Of a stretch of 64,000 nucleotides of DNA, positions 36,509-46,280 are shown in pieces. The notes beneath the pieces were generated by a model. The model worked only from the letters and a program-made list of their open reading frames with translations, was not told the DNA's origin and ran no database searches. This stretch comes from Nitrospirillum iridis. Lineage in GTDB: Bacteria; Pseudomonadota; Alphaproteobacteria; Azospirillales; Azospirillaceae. Position 1 is the first letter of the stretch. The number at the start of each line of letters is the position of its first letter. The stretch spans positions 53,718-117,717 of the forward strand of contig NZ_JACIIZ010000001.1 of assembly GCF_014205765.1 (NCBI RefSeq), in the 5' to 3' direction. The translations under genes and the position numbers were made by a program.

Positions 36509-37183
36509 TTATGCGCTGGCCGCGCGCTGGGTCAGGAAGGCGCGCAGGCCCTCCTCCATCTCGTCCCACACCCGGGCCAGGGCCGGGCTTTCCCGCAGGC
36601 CCTGGGCATAGCCGGCCACGGATGGGTGGCGGTCCAGCAGGTGGGCGCGGCCGGAGAAGCGCATCAGGCCTTCCAGCGTGTAGCGCACCGGGGTCAGCCA
36701 GACGTCGGCGGTGCTGACCCGTCCGCCGAAGGCGAAGGCGCCGCGCCCCGTGTCCTGGGCCAGCAGGCCCTCCAGGTGGGCGAGGCCCGAGTCCAGCTTG
36801 GCCAACTGCGCCTGGATGGCGTCCTCATCCGGTGTCTTGGTGTCGAACAGGCCGAACAGGGGGAAGGTCTCGCGCATCACATACTGGTCGGCCACGGCGG
36901 TCAGCAGGCGGACGCGGGCATGGTCCACCGGATCGGCGGGGCGCAGTGGCGTCTCGGGGAAGGCGTCCTCCAGATACTCCACGATCACGCCCGATTCCGG
37001 GATGGCGCGGCCATCGTCCAGCACCAGCACGGGCACGCGCACCATGGGGTTCAGCGCGCGGAAAGCGGCGGAGGTGCGCCAGTCCTCCGGCGGGGGTAGG
37101 ATGTCGACGGCCAGGCCCTTGGCATGGATGGCGGCGCGGGCGCGCGCGGCGAAGGGCGACAGGGCGAGGGAATAGAGTTTCAT
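36509..37183 (-). CDS. Glutathione S-transferase family protein
   Basis: 224 residues. An N-terminal thioredoxin fold (MKLYSLALSPFAARARAAIH) carries a cis-proline region VRVPVLVLDDG and ESGVIVEYLED, followed by an all-helical C-terminal domain. Ser9 may activate glutathione. The substrate is unknown. The ATG at 37183 matches the family N-terminus; the longer frame to 37351 does not. It diverges from an AraC-type regulator gene with a 142-bp gap. Confidence 0.88.
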   Translation of the reverse strand: MKLYSLALSPFAARARAAIHAKGLAVDILPPPEDWRTSAAFRALNPMVRVPVLVLDDGRAIPESGVIVEYLEDAFPETPLRPADPVDHARVRLLTAVADQYVMRETFPLFGLFDTKTPDEDAIQAQLAKLDSGLAHLEGLLAQDTGRGAFAFGGRVSTADVWLTPVRYTLEGLMRFSGRAHLLDRHPSVAGYAQGLRESPALARVWDEMEEGLRAFLTQRAASA

Positions 37184-37325
37184 GGCGGTTCTCGACGGGG
37201 ATGGGGGGCCAAAGGGGGGGCCGGCGGCGACTGTCGGTCCGGTCAATGGCAACGATAGGCTGTGGCCGCGCGCCCCGCTTGGAAAAACGCGACGGCCTGA
37301 TCGCGACGGCCCGCTGGGCCCCCGC

Positions 37326-38168
37326 ATGCGCCCGGTGACGGCGGCGCCCAAGGGCGTGCTGGTGCCTGGTGCCGCGGCCCAGCGCTTCCGCCTGGGCCGC
37401 TACCTGCCGGCGGCGGATTTGGCGCCGGTGGTGGAACATTACTGGGTGGTGGCCTGGGATCTGACGGGGCAGCCACCCTATGTCCAGCGCACGCTGCCCT
37501 ATCCCGCCGTGAACCTGGTGTTCGATCGGGGCCGTACCGCCATCTTCGGCCCCATGCACGGCATTTTCGCCTACGAACTGACGGGGGCGGGGCGCGTGCT
37601 GGGCATCCGTTTCCGACCGGCGGGATTCCGCGCGCTGCTGGGGGCGCCGCTGACCACCCTGGTGGACCGGTCCTTGCCGCTGGCGCCGGTGTTCGGCGCG
37701 GCGGGGGACGGGGCGGAGGACGCGGTGCTGTCGGCGGAGGGCGATGCCGGCATGGTGGCCGTGGCCGAGCCCCTGCTGCGCGACGCCATGAAGGAAGCGC
37801 CGGCCATGGCCGGGGAGGTCAACCGCCTGGTGGCGATGATCGAGACCGACCGCGACATCCTGCGCGTGGACGATTTGGTGTCCCGGTGCGGCCTGGGCGT
37901 CCGCGCCCTGCAGCGCCTGTTCGCCGACCTGGTCGGCATGGCGCCCAAATGGGTCATCCGCCGCGCCCGCCTGCATGAGGCGGCCTACCAATTGGGTCAG
38001 GGCCAGGCCGTGGACCTGACCACCCTGGCCCAGGATCTGGGCTACTTCGATCATGCCCACTTCACCCAGGATTTCAAACGGGTCATCGGCCAGTCGCCGT
38101 CCCGCTATCGCGAGGCCTGCGCCGTCGCCGGAGAGGACTTGGCCATCACCGGAAAGAACAAGGAATGA
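37326..38168 (+). CDS. AraC-family transcriptional regulator
   Basis: 280 residues from the ATG at 37326. An N-terminal beta-rich sensor region (HYWVVAWDL, LPYPAVNLVF, ending GIRFRPAGF) of the DUF6597 type precedes a C-terminal double helix-turn-helix (DDLVSRCGLGVRALQRLFAD and LAQDLGYFDHAHFTQDFKRV). The stop overlaps the next gene as ATGA. It may control the divergent GST gene and the overlapped lspA-like gene. Confidence 0.88.
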   Translation: MRPVTAAPKGVLVPGAAAQRFRLGRYLPAADLAPVVEHYWVVAWDLTGQPPYVQRTLPYPAVNLVFDRGRTAIFGPMHGIFAYELTGAGRVLGIRFRPAGFRALLGAPLTTLVDRSLPLAPVFGAAGDGAEDAVLSAEGDAGMVAVAEPLLRDAMKEAPAMAGEVNRLVAMIETDRDILRVDDLVSRCGLGVRALQRLFADLVGMAPKWVIRRARLHEAAYQLGQGQAVDLTTLAQDLGYFDHAHFTQDFKRVIGQSPSRYREACAVAGEDLAITGKNKE

Positions 38169-38662
38169 GCACGATGGACCGTCTGCGCTGGCTGGTCCCG
38201 GCGGCCCTGGCCTGGCTCATCGCCGACCAGGCGAGCAAGGCCTGGCTGAAGCAGGCCCTGACCCCCGGGGTTGACCTGGTGGCGCTGAATGGTGCTGTGG
38301 TGGTGACGCCGGTCTACAACCCCGGCGCCTTCCTCAGCCTGGGCGCCGGGCTGGACGACCATGCCCGCGGCCTGGTCTTCACCGTGGGCGTGGCCGCCGT
38401 GCTGGTGGCGCTGCTGGTGTGGAGCCTGCGCGCCCGGTCGCTCGGCCGCTGGGAACTGGTGGGCGCCGGCAGTTTCCTGGGCGGGGGCCTGGGCAATTTG
38501 GTGGATCGCCTGGCGCAAGACGGCGTGGTGTTCGATTTCCTGAACGTCGGTCTGGGCTCCCTGCGCACCGGCATCTTCAACGTGGCCGATGTCGGCCTGA
38601 TGGTGGGGGTGGCGCTGTTCTGCCTAGGGGGGCTGGTCGCGGGCAAGCGTCGCCATCAATAG
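38165..38662 (+). CDS. lspA: Signal peptidase II-like protein
   Basis: 165 residues with four membrane helices. The two catalytic aspartates are present in GNLVDRL and FNVADVG, along with the family motif YNPGAFLSLG. It cleaves prolipoprotein signal peptides in the inner membrane. Its place after an AraC regulator (4-base overlap) rather than beside ileS suggests either an extra paralogue or relocation of the gene. The window cannot show which. Confidence 0.88.
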   Translation: MSTMDRLRWLVPAALAWLIADQASKAWLKQALTPGVDLVALNGAVVVTPVYNPGAFLSLGAGLDDHARGLVFTVGVAAVLVALLVWSLRARSLGRWELVGAGSFLGGGLGNLVDRLAQDGVVFDFLNVGLGSLRTGIFNVADVGLMVGVALFCLGGLVAGKRRHQ

Positions 38663-38767
38663 TTATAAGAAGCAACTGTCCTGGACATCCACTGTTCATC
38701 GGCGCACTTTATGCCGACGGTGCCCACCCGGCGGCGGGCGCCGATAAGAACAAGTGGGAGAGGAAAC

Positions 38768-40042
38768 GTGTTCAATCCTGACACGGCGGCTGGCGTATCG
38801 TCTGGGGCGGCGACGGCGGCGTCCAGGCCCGTCGGCCTGATCAACCGCACCACGCTGTTGTGCCTGCTGGTGGCCATCCTGGAAGGGTTGGACCTGCAGG
38901 CCGCTGGCGTGGCGGCGCCCAAGCTGGCGCCGGCCCTGAAACTGACCCCGCAGGAATTGAGCTGGTTTTTCAGCGCCGGCACCATGGGCCTGTTCATGGG
39001 CGCCCTGGTGGGCGGCCGGCTGGCCGACCGCTTCGGGCGCAAGGTGGTGCTGGTGATCTCGGTCGCGCTGTTCGGCCTGTTCACCGTGGGCACGGCCCTG
39101 TCCCAGGGGGCGGAGACGCTGTTCCTGATGCGCCTGTTCACCGGCCTGGGATTGGGGGGCACCCTGCCCAACCTGGTGGCCCTGGCGGCGGAGAACAGCC
39201 CGCCCGGCCGGGGCAGCGGCTCGGTGTCCCTGATGTATTGCGGCATGCCCCTGGGCGGGGCGGTGGTCAGCGCCGTGGCCTACTTTGGCGGCGTGGCGGG
39301 CGGGCCGGACAGTTGGCGCGTGATCTTCTATGGCGCCGGTGCCGCACCGTTGCTGGTGCTGCCGCTGTTGATCTGGGCTTTGCCCGATTCGCGGCAGTTC
39401 AAGGCGCCGGCGGAGGCGGCGGTGGCCAGCGCCCGGCCGGGCATCCCCACCGTGCTGTTCGGCGGCGGTCGGGCGGCGGAGACGCTCCTGTTGTGGATCG
39501 CCTTTTTCGCCACCCTGCTGGTGCTGTACCTGCTGCTCAACTGGCTGCCCACGCTGATGATCGGACGGGGCTTCAGCAAGCCGGACGCGGCCCTGGTCCA
39601 GGGGGTGCTGAACCTGGCCGGCGCCTTCATCGGCGCCGTCACCGGGCCCTTCCTGGATGGTCCCCGGCGGCTGTCCTACACGGTCACCGTGTTCGTGGGC
39701 CTGGCGGTCTTCCTGGTGCTGCTCAGCGTCATGCCCGCCGATCTGACGGTAGCACTGGCCGTGGGGGCCGGTATCGGCGCGACCATCATCACCACCCAGG
39801 CGACGCTCTATGCCGCGGCACCCCTGTGCTATCCCACGTCCATGCGCGGCACCGGCGTTGGGGGGGCGGTGGCCGCCGGTCGCCTGGGTTCCGTCGTCGG
39901 GCCCCTGCTGGGCGGTGTCCTGGTGGGGGCCGGGCAGTCGGCGGCCCAGGTGCTGTTCAGCATCCTGCCGCTGGTCGCGGTGGGCGGCCTGCTGGCCGTC
40001 TTGCTGGTCCGCCGGCAGATACGACGGGGCGGTGCTCTCTAG
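38768..40042 (+). CDS. MFS transporter, aromatic acid:H+ symporter type
   Basis: 424 residues and 12 helices, starting at a GTG with GAGAGGA upstream. The loop 2-3 motif GGRLADRFGRK is intact, and the helix 1 feature LEGLDLQAAGVAAP resembles AAHS transporters of aromatic acids (MhpT/PcaK type), where an Asp in helix 1 is important. The substrate is inferred only. The gene stands between lspA and the TRIC-type gene. Confidence 0.85.
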   Translation: MFNPDTAAGVSSGAATAASRPVGLINRTTLLCLLVAILEGLDLQAAGVAAPKLAPALKLTPQELSWFFSAGTMGLFMGALVGGRLADRFGRKVVLVISVALFGLFTVGTALSQGAETLFLMRLFTGLGLGGTLPNLVALAAENSPPGRGSGSVSLMYCGMPLGGAVVSAVAYFGGVAGGPDSWRVIFYGAGAAPLLVLPLLIWALPDSRQFKAPAEAAVASARPGIPTVLFGGGRAAETLLLWIAFFATLLVLYLLLNWLPTLMIGRGFSKPDAALVQGVLNLAGAFIGAVTGPFLDGPRRLSYTVTVFVGLAVFLVLLSVMPADLTVALAVGAGIGATIITTQATLYAAAPLCYPTSMRGTGVGGAVAAGRLGSVVGPLLGGVLVGAGQSAAQVLFSILPLVAVGGLLAVLLVRRQIRRGGAL

Positions 40043-40066
40043 CCTTCCGTCACCAGGCGCGTGTAT

Positions 40067-40184
40067 CGCTAAGCAGACTTTCCGAGCCCCCCCATGGGCG
40101 GGCTCGGAAATCTGCTGAACCATAGAGTCGGCAGGTTACTCCAGGCCGGGCCATGTGTGGCCCGATCCGGAGGAACCTGCTTAG
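40067..40184 (+). other. Structured leader or small palindromic element before the TRIC-type gene
   Basis: Hairpin 1 (40072-40116) pairs AGCAGA-TTTCCGAGCCC with GGGCTCGGAAATCTGCT. Hairpin 2 (40131-40180) pairs GCAGGTT and CGGGCCA with TGGCCCG and AACCTGC. An alternative outer pairing joins CTAAGCAG (40069-40076) and CTGCTTAG (40177-40184), which uses the base of both hairpins. It lies 28 bases before the start of the TRIC-type gene. It could be an RNA switch, or a MITE-like element with terminal inverted repeats. Confidence 0.55.
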
Positions 40185-40212
40185 GCGAGGATGGCGCCGG
40201 GGCGAGAGGGCG

Positions 40213-40860
40213 ATGGGTAGGAAGACGGATATGGTGCTGGCCGTGGCCGACATGGCCGGCACCGTGCTGTTCGCGGTGGAGGGGGCGATGGCCGCGCTGA
40301 AAGGCGGACTGGACCTCTTCGGCGTGCTGGTGCTGTCCTTCGCCACGGCGCTGGGCGGTGGCGTGTTGCGCGACGTGCTGATCGGGGCGGGGCCGCCCAC
40401 GGCCCTGCGCGACTGGCGCTATCCCGCCATGGCCTTCGCCGCCGGTGGGGCCACCTTCGCCGTCCAGGTCATGGTGGGCCAGAATCCCATGGACCAGGTG
40501 CCCATGGGCGTGATGACCACGCTGGACGCGGCCGGCTTGTCCCTGTTCGCCGTGGCCGGCACGGAAAAGGCGCTGAACCGCCACATCCCGCCTTTCAGCG
40601 CCGTGTTGATGGGCACCATCACCGGCGTGGGCGGCGGCACGTTGCGCGACATCCTGCTGGCCCAGGTGCCGGCCATCCTGCGGGTTGACGTCTACGCCAC
40701 CGCCGCCCTGCTGGGGGCCACCGTCATGACGGGCGCCATCCGCCTGGGCATCCAGCCGCGCTACGCCGCGCTGGCCGGCGGCGGCGCCTGCTTCGCCCTG
40801 CGCATGATCAGCGTCTGGCGCCACTGGGCGCTGCCCACCGCGGTGGGCGTGACGGGGTAA
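40213..40860 (+). CDS. TRIC/UPF0126-family membrane protein
   Basis: 215 residues and about seven helices in two repeats, each with the glycine-rich signature (ALGGGVLRDVL and VGGGTLRDIL). Bacterial members form trimeric cation channels; some, such as YicG/YadS-type proteins, have been linked to glycine transport. The start at 40213 follows GAGAGGG. The stop abuts the stop of the convergent lipoprotein gene with no gap. Confidence 0.88.
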   Translation: MGRKTDMVLAVADMAGTVLFAVEGAMAALKGGLDLFGVLVLSFATALGGGVLRDVLIGAGPPTALRDWRYPAMAFAAGGATFAVQVMVGQNPMDQVPMGVMTTLDAAGLSLFAVAGTEKALNRHIPPFSAVLMGTITGVGGGTLRDILLAQVPAILRVDVYATAALLGATVMTGAIRLGIQPRYAALAGGGACFALRMISVWRHWALPTAVGVTG

Positions 40861-41331
40861 CTAATCCACAGCACCTTGGGCGGCCGGGGCGGCGTCCCCG
40901 CGCTTCTTGGCGTCCCTCTGGGCCTTCAGGGCATCGGCCGCCGCCTTGTCGATGGGGATCATGCTGTCGATCAGGCAGACGGGCGGTACCGGCAGGCCCA
41001 CCAGGGTCAGCGGATCGGTGCGGCATAGCTCGTCATTGTGCGAGACGTAGCCGAAGCCGTAGGTGCCCAGGCCGATGCAGCGGTTGGCCAGGTCGATGCG
41101 GGTGAACTTGGTGCGGTCCTGCATCTCCACCAGGATGGTGCGGTCATCGATGACCGTGGTGTTGCGCATGCCGCGCACGGGGATGCACATCAGGCCCCGG
41201 TCCGCCGGTTCGGCCTTCGCCGTCTGTGGTGGAGAGCCGGGCTGACTGGGGGACGGGTCGGCGGCGCAACCGGCCAGCAGGCCGGTGGCCAAGGTGGCGA
41301 TAAGGATCGGGTAATGAGCGGTGCGTGACAT
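40861..41331 (-). CDS. Lipoprotein, DUF6491-like
   Basis: 156 residues with a lipobox LLAGC (Cys near residue 23) after a hydrophobic signal. The mature part includes CIPVRGMRNTTVIDDRTILV and DLANRCIGL, as in small alphaproteobacterial lipoproteins of the DUF6491 type, with several cysteines. The start at ATG 41331 gives a normal lipoprotein signal; the longer frame to 41412 covers an 18-bp tandem repeat. Function unknown. Confidence 0.75.
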   Translation of the reverse strand: MSRTAHYPILIATLATGLLAGCAADPSPSQPGSPPQTAKAEPADRGLMCIPVRGMRNTTVIDDRTILVEMQDRTKFTRIDLANRCIGLGTYGFGYVSHNDELCRTDPLTLVGLPVPPVCLIDSMIPIDKAAADALKAQRDAKKRGDAAPAAQGAVD

Positions 41332-41477
41332 GGCTGGGGTCTCCCACGGCGGTTGTCCTGAGGGTAGGCCCCGATTCGCGGCGCCACAAGCCATGGCGGT
41401 GCCACAAGCCACGGCGGTTTAGGAGACCGAACGCCGCAGGCGCCTGCGGGTAGGCGAAGCCCCCCGGCCATGGTACG

Positions 41478-42269
41478 ATGGCGCTGATGTATAACGATGT
41501 CGTCGACCTCAGAGAGTTCTACGAGAGCAGCCTGGGCCAGGTGGTCCGGCGGCTGGTGCGCCGCCGCCTGCGTGAGCTGTGGCCCGACGTCACCGGCCAG
41601 CGCGTGCTGGGCATCGGCTACGCCACCCCCTTCCTGCGCCCCTTCCTCAATGAGGCCGAACGGGTGGCGGCGGTCATGCCGGCGGGGCAGGGTGTGGTGT
41701 TCTGGCCGCCCGAGGGGCCGGGCCTGGTGACGCTGGGCGAAGAATCGGAACTGCCTTTCCCCAACATGTCGGTCGACCGCGTGCTGCTGGTCCATGGGCT
41801 GGAGTTCACCGAACACCTGAAGCCCATGATGCAGGAGATTTGGCGCGTGCTGGCCGGCGGCGGCCGGCTGATCGCCATCGTGCCCAACCGCCGCGGCATC
41901 TGGGCCCGCACCGACCGCACGCCCTTCGGCCACGGCTCCCCCTTCTCCAGCGGGCAATTGCGCCGCGTGCTGCGCGCCAACCTGTTCGTGCCGGAGCGGG
42001 AGACGTCGGCCCTGTTCATGCCGCCCGTCACCTCGCGCTTCTTCATGGCGTCGGCTGGGGCGGTGGAAAACCTGGGCGCGCGCTGGTTCAAGGCCTTCGC
42101 CGGCATCCAGATCGTGGAAGCCAGCAAGCAGATCTACGCCACCACCTCCACCCGGGTGCTGGAGCCGCGCCGCCGCATGGCGCCCTCCGTGGCCCAGCCG
42201 GCCTTCTCCGGCCTGGCGGCGGAGCGGCGGATGCTGCCCCGCCTGGTGGAGCCCGAGCCCAAGCCCTGA
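41478..42269 (+). CDS. SAM-dependent methyltransferase-like protein
   Basis: 263 residues (ATG at 41478 or 41487). A class I methyltransferase layout is visible: [12 protein letters not shown] in place of the usual glycine loop, [13 protein letters not shown] as motif IV, then [20 protein letters not shown]. The glycine loop is weak (GIGYAT), so catalytic activity is uncertain. Homologues are common and single-copy in alphaproteobacteria. The substrate is unknown. Confidence 0.75.
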   Translation: MALMYNDVVDLREFYESSLGQVVRRLVRRRLRELWPDVTGQRVLGIGYATPFLRPFLNEAERVAAVMPAGQGVVFWPPEGPGLVTLGEESELPFPNMSVDRVLLVHGLEFTEHLKPMMQEIWRVLAGGGRLIAIVPNRRGIWARTDRTPFGHGSPFSSGQLRRVLRANLFVPERETSALFMPPVTSRFFMASAGAVENLGARWFKAFAGIQIVEASKQIYATTSTRVLEPRRRMAPSVAQPAFSGLAAERRMLPRLVEPEPKP

Positions 42270-42325
42270 GATTCCCGCAACGGTGCCGGGCGCGCCGATT
42301 TCGCGCGGACTCGTATTGGGGGTGC

Positions 42326-42353
42326 TTGACAGGGCCCAGGTCGCCTGTATAGT
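42326..42353 (+). promoter_or_regulatory. Strong promoter of the rplU-rpmA operon
   Basis: A perfect TTGACA (42326-42331) and TATAGT (42348-42353) are separated by 16 bp. The leader that follows contains two hairpins before rplU, one near 42370-42393 (ACGGG-TCCT/AGG-CCCGT) and one at about 42412-42428 (CTGGCC/GGCCAG). These could allow autogenous control by L21, though this is not established here. Confidence 0.8.
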
Positions 42354-42456
42354 GCGCGCTCTCTTAGAAACGGGTCCTGTGCTAGGTCCCGTCGTTCCGT
42401 TTTGCGTGGGCGCTGGCCATCACGGCCAGCCCCGGCCAGATCAGTGGTGGGCTAGA

Positions 42457-42774
42457 ATGTTCGCAGTCATCCGCACCGGCGGTAAGCAGTACAAGGTCGC
42501 GGCCGGCGACGTCATTAAGGTCGAGAAGCTGGCGGGTGAAGCCGGCGCCTCCCTGAAGCTGGACGAAGTCCTGCTGGTCAGCGATGCCGGCAGCACCACC
42601 GTCGGCACCCCGCTGGTGGCTGGCGCCGCCGTGACGGCCACCGTGGTGGCCCAGGCTCATGCGCCGCACATCATCATCTTCAAGAAGAAGCGCCGGCAGA
42701 ACTACCGCCGCAAGAATGGCCATCGTCAGGACCTGACGATCCTGCGCATCACCGACATCCAGGCCGGCGCCTAA
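42457..42774 (+). CDS. rplU: 50S ribosomal protein L21
   Basis: 105 residues, the normal L21 length. It starts [14 protein letters not shown] and carries the basic motif [17 protein letters not shown] near the C-terminus. It binds 23S rRNA in the large subunit. rpmA follows 38 bases downstream, the universal L21-L27 pair. Confidence 0.98.
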   Translation: MFAVIRTGGKQYKVAAGDVIKVEKLAGEAGASLKLDEVLLVSDAGSTTVGTPLVAGAAVTATVVAQAHAPHIIIFKKKRRQNYRRKNGHRQDLTILRITDIQAGA

Positions 42775-42812
42775 TCGGCAGCCCGCCCCCCTCGATTTAA
42801 GGAGTTTTCGAG

Positions 42813-43094
42813 ATGGCACATAAAAAGGCAGGCGGTAGCTCCCGCAACGGTCGTGACAGCGCCGGTCGTCGTCTGGGCGTGAAGGCCTTCGGCGGTGAAG
42901 CCGTCGTTTCCGGCAACATCATCGTCCGCCAGCGCGGCACGAAGTTCCACCCGGGCGCCAATGTCGGCCTGGGCAAGGACCACACCATTTTCGCGGTCGC
43001 CGATGGCGCCGTGAAGTTCCACACCGGCCGTCAGGGCCGCACCTACGTGTCCGTGGAGCTGGCTCAGGAGCCGGTGGCCGTCGCCGCCGAGTAA
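42813..43094 (+). CDS. rpmA: 50S ribosomal protein L27
   Basis: 93 residues. The N-terminus [16 protein letters not shown] reaches the peptidyl-transferase centre in the ribosome. AAGGAG lies upstream. A very strong terminator follows at 43128-43163, separating the ribosomal genes from obgE. Confidence 0.98.
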   Translation: MAHKKAGGSSRNGRDSAGRRLGVKAFGGEAVVSGNIIVRQRGTKFHPGANVGLGKDHTIFAVADGAVKFHTGRQGRTYVSVELAQEPVAVAAE

Positions 43095-43127
43095 CCTGCC
43101 GCTTCGGCATCAGGTGTTTCGAGTCTG

Positions 43128-43163
43128 ATCGGGGGGACGGGTGACCGTCCCCCCGATTTGCAT
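43128..43163 (+). terminator. Intrinsic terminator after rpmA
   Basis: ATCGGGGGGACGG and CCGTCCCCCCGAT form a perfect 13-bp stem with a GTGA loop, followed by TTGCATTT. Confidence 0.9.
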
Positions 43164-43210
43164 TTGCCGCGCGTCGCCCGACGCTTCGGCCGCCATCGCT
43201 CCCTTTTCCT

Positions 43211-44428
<1,218 letters not shown>

Positions 44429-44431
44429 AAA

Positions 44432-45619
44432 ATGACCGACGCCGCCGCCCGCACGGATGTTTCCCCAACCGGTGCGGCGGCGTTACTTGATGTCCCGCCG
44501 CTGAGCCAAGCCAAGCGCCTGATCGTCAAGATCGGCTCCGCCCTGCTGGTGGATGGCGAGACGCACCAAATCCGCCGCGACTGGCTGGACAGCGTCTGCG
44601 ACGACGTGGCCGCCTTGCGCCGCCGGGGTGTGGACGTGGTCATCGTCTCCTCCGGCGCGGTCGCCGTGGGGCGGGAACATCTGGGCCTGGTGGGCCGCCC
44701 GCTGAAGCTTGAGGAAAAGCAGGCCGCCGCCGCCACCGGCCAGATCCGCCTGGCCCACGCCTATCAGGAAACGCTGGCCCGCCACGACATCACCGTGGCC
44801 CAGGTGCTGCTGACCCTGGACGATACCGAGGACCGCCGCCGCCACCTGAACGGCCGCGCCACCATCGAGACCCTGCTGAAGCTGGGCGCCGTTCCCGTGA
44901 TCAACGAGAACGACACCGTGGCCACCGCCGAGATCCGCTTCGGCGACAATGACCGGCTGGCGGCCCGTGTGGCGCAGATGATCAGCGCCGACACCCTGAT
45001 CCTCATGTCCGACATCGACGGCCTCTACACTGCCGACCCGCGCAAAGACCCCGATGCCCGCCATCTGCCCGTGGTGACCGAGGTGACGGCGGAGATCGAG
45101 GCCATGGCGGGGGAGCCGCCCGCCGGCTACAGCAGCGGCGGCATGGTGACCAAGATCGCCGCCGCCCGCATCGCCGTCGCCGCCGGCTGCCGCATGGCCA
45201 TCGTGTCGGGCAAGCGCGCCAGCCCGCTGGCGGCGCTGGAACGCGCGGCCGACCAGGGCGGGGCGCTCTGCACCTGGTTCTTGCCCTCTGCTGGGCCGCA
45301 GACGGCGCGCAAGCGCTGGATCGCCGGCTCGCTGAAGCCCGCCGGCGTGCTGGTGGTGGACGATGGCGCCGCCCAGGCGCTGGCGCGCGGGGGCAGCCTG
45401 CTGCCCGCCGGCGTGCGCGAGGTCGAGGGCGATTTCCAGCGCGGCGACCTGGTGGCCGTGCGCACCCAGGCCGGCCGCGTCATCGCTCGCGGCCTGGTCG
45501 CCTATTCCGCGGACGACGCCCGCCGCATCCAGGGCCGCCGCAGCGCCGAGATCGAAACCAACCTGGGCTGGCGCGGCCGCGACGAGATGATCCACCGGGA
45601 CGACCTGGCGCTGGGGTGA
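44432..45619 (+). CDS. proB: Glutamate 5-kinase
   Basis: 395 residues. An amino-acid kinase domain ([39 protein letters not shown]) is followed by a C-terminal PUA domain (about 300-380, [19 protein letters not shown]). It makes glutamyl 5-phosphate for proline synthesis and is feedback-inhibited by proline in the family. It is probably co-transcribed with obgE. Confidence 0.96.
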   Translation: MTDAAARTDVSPTGAAALLDVPPLSQAKRLIVKIGSALLVDGETHQIRRDWLDSVCDDVAALRRRGVDVVIVSSGAVAVGREHLGLVGRPLKLEEKQAAAATGQIRLAHAYQETLARHDITVAQVLLTLDDTEDRRRHLNGRATIETLLKLGAVPVINENDTVATAEIRFGDNDRLAARVAQMISADTLILMSDIDGLYTADPRKDPDARHLPVVTEVTAEIEAMAGEPPAGYSSGGMVTKIAAARIAVAAGCRMAIVSGKRASPLAALERAADQGGALCTWFLPSAGPQTARKRWIAGSLKPAGVLVVDDGAAQALARGGSLLPAGVREVEGDFQRGDLVAVRTQAGRVIARGLVAYSADDARRIQGRRSAEIETNLGWRGRDEMIHRDDLALG

Positions 45620-45680
45620 GGACAGCCCCTCGTCAACAGGATTGGCAATAATTACCCAGGGGACCTTGTAACCGTCATCC

Positions 45681-45698
45681 TGTACAGATATATGTACA
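45681..45698 (+). promoter_or_regulatory. YefM-type operator (two TGTACA boxes)
   Basis: TGTACA occurs at 45681-45686 and 45693-45698, 12 bp centre to centre, 25 bases before the antitoxin start. Paired TGTACA hexamers with this spacing are the known operator design for YefM-YoeB autoregulation. Confidence 0.8.
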
Positions 45699-45722
45699 TG
45701 GACTTGTGAAAGGGTCTTCCTC

Positions 45723-45983
45723 ATGTCCCACGTCAGCTTCACTGAGTTCCGCCAGAACATGAAGGCGCACCTGGACGCGGCCTGCGACAGCCGGGCGCCG
45801 CTGGTGGTGACGCGGCAGGGCGGCCGGTCGGTGGTTGTCATCGCCGAGGATGAGTTCAACGGCATGATGGAGACGCTGCACCTGCTGCGCAGCCCCCGGA
45901 ATGCCGAGCGCCTGTTGGCCTCCATCGCCGCCGCCGACGCCGGTGAGTTCGTCACGGCGGACGTGCCTGACGACCTTCGCTGA
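45723..45983 (+). CDS. yefM: Type II antitoxin, Phd/YefM family
   Basis: 86 residues. The N-terminal DNA-binding fold (VSFTEFRQNMKAHLDAACDS, then PLVVTRQGGRSVVVIA) is followed by EDEFNGMMETLHLLRSPRNA, the classic YefM segment, and an acidic C-terminal tail that neutralises the toxin. It ends in TGATG, overlapping the toxin start. Confidence 0.95.
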   Translation: MSHVSFTEFRQNMKAHLDAACDSRAPLVVTRQGGRSVVVIAEDEFNGMMETLHLLRSPRNAERLLASIAAADAGEFVTADVPDDLR

Positions 45984-46249
45984 TGCAACTGAGGTTCACG
46001 GCGCAAGCCTGGGACGACTACCTGTATTGGCAGTCCCAGGACATGGACGTGCTGCGCAAGATCAATGGCCTGATCAAGGATATCCGCCGTGATCCCTTCC
46101 GGGGCGTGGGCCAGCCCGAGGCGCTGAAAGGTGACCTTGCCGGCTGGTGGTCCCGCCGTATCACCCAGGAACATCGCCTGGTCTATCGGGTGCGTGGCAA
46201 AGGGGAGGAGCAGGAGGTCCAGATCGCCCAGTGCCGGCTGCACTATTGA
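45983..46249 (+). CDS. yoeB: Type II toxin, YoeB family mRNA interferase
   Basis: 88 residues. The sequence WDDYLYWQSQD, the basic IKDIRRDPFRGVGQPEALKG, WWSRRITQEHRLVYRV and the C-terminal CRLHY are all standard for YoeB. The catalytic Glu, Arg and His candidates (EALKG, RRITQEHR, LHY) are present, so it should be an active ribosome-dependent RNase. It is translationally coupled to the antitoxin. Confidence 0.95.
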   Translation: MQLRFTAQAWDDYLYWQSQDMDVLRKINGLIKDIRRDPFRGVGQPEALKGDLAGWWSRRITQEHRLVYRVRGKGEEQEVQIAQCRLHY

Positions 46250-46280
46250 TCCCGACCATCCCGCATCCCGAGTCGATTCC

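Noticed and set aside
40067-40184. Glycine riboswitch before the TRIC-type gene
   Set aside because: The conserved glycine aptamer core is not present. The hairpins are real but of unknown type.
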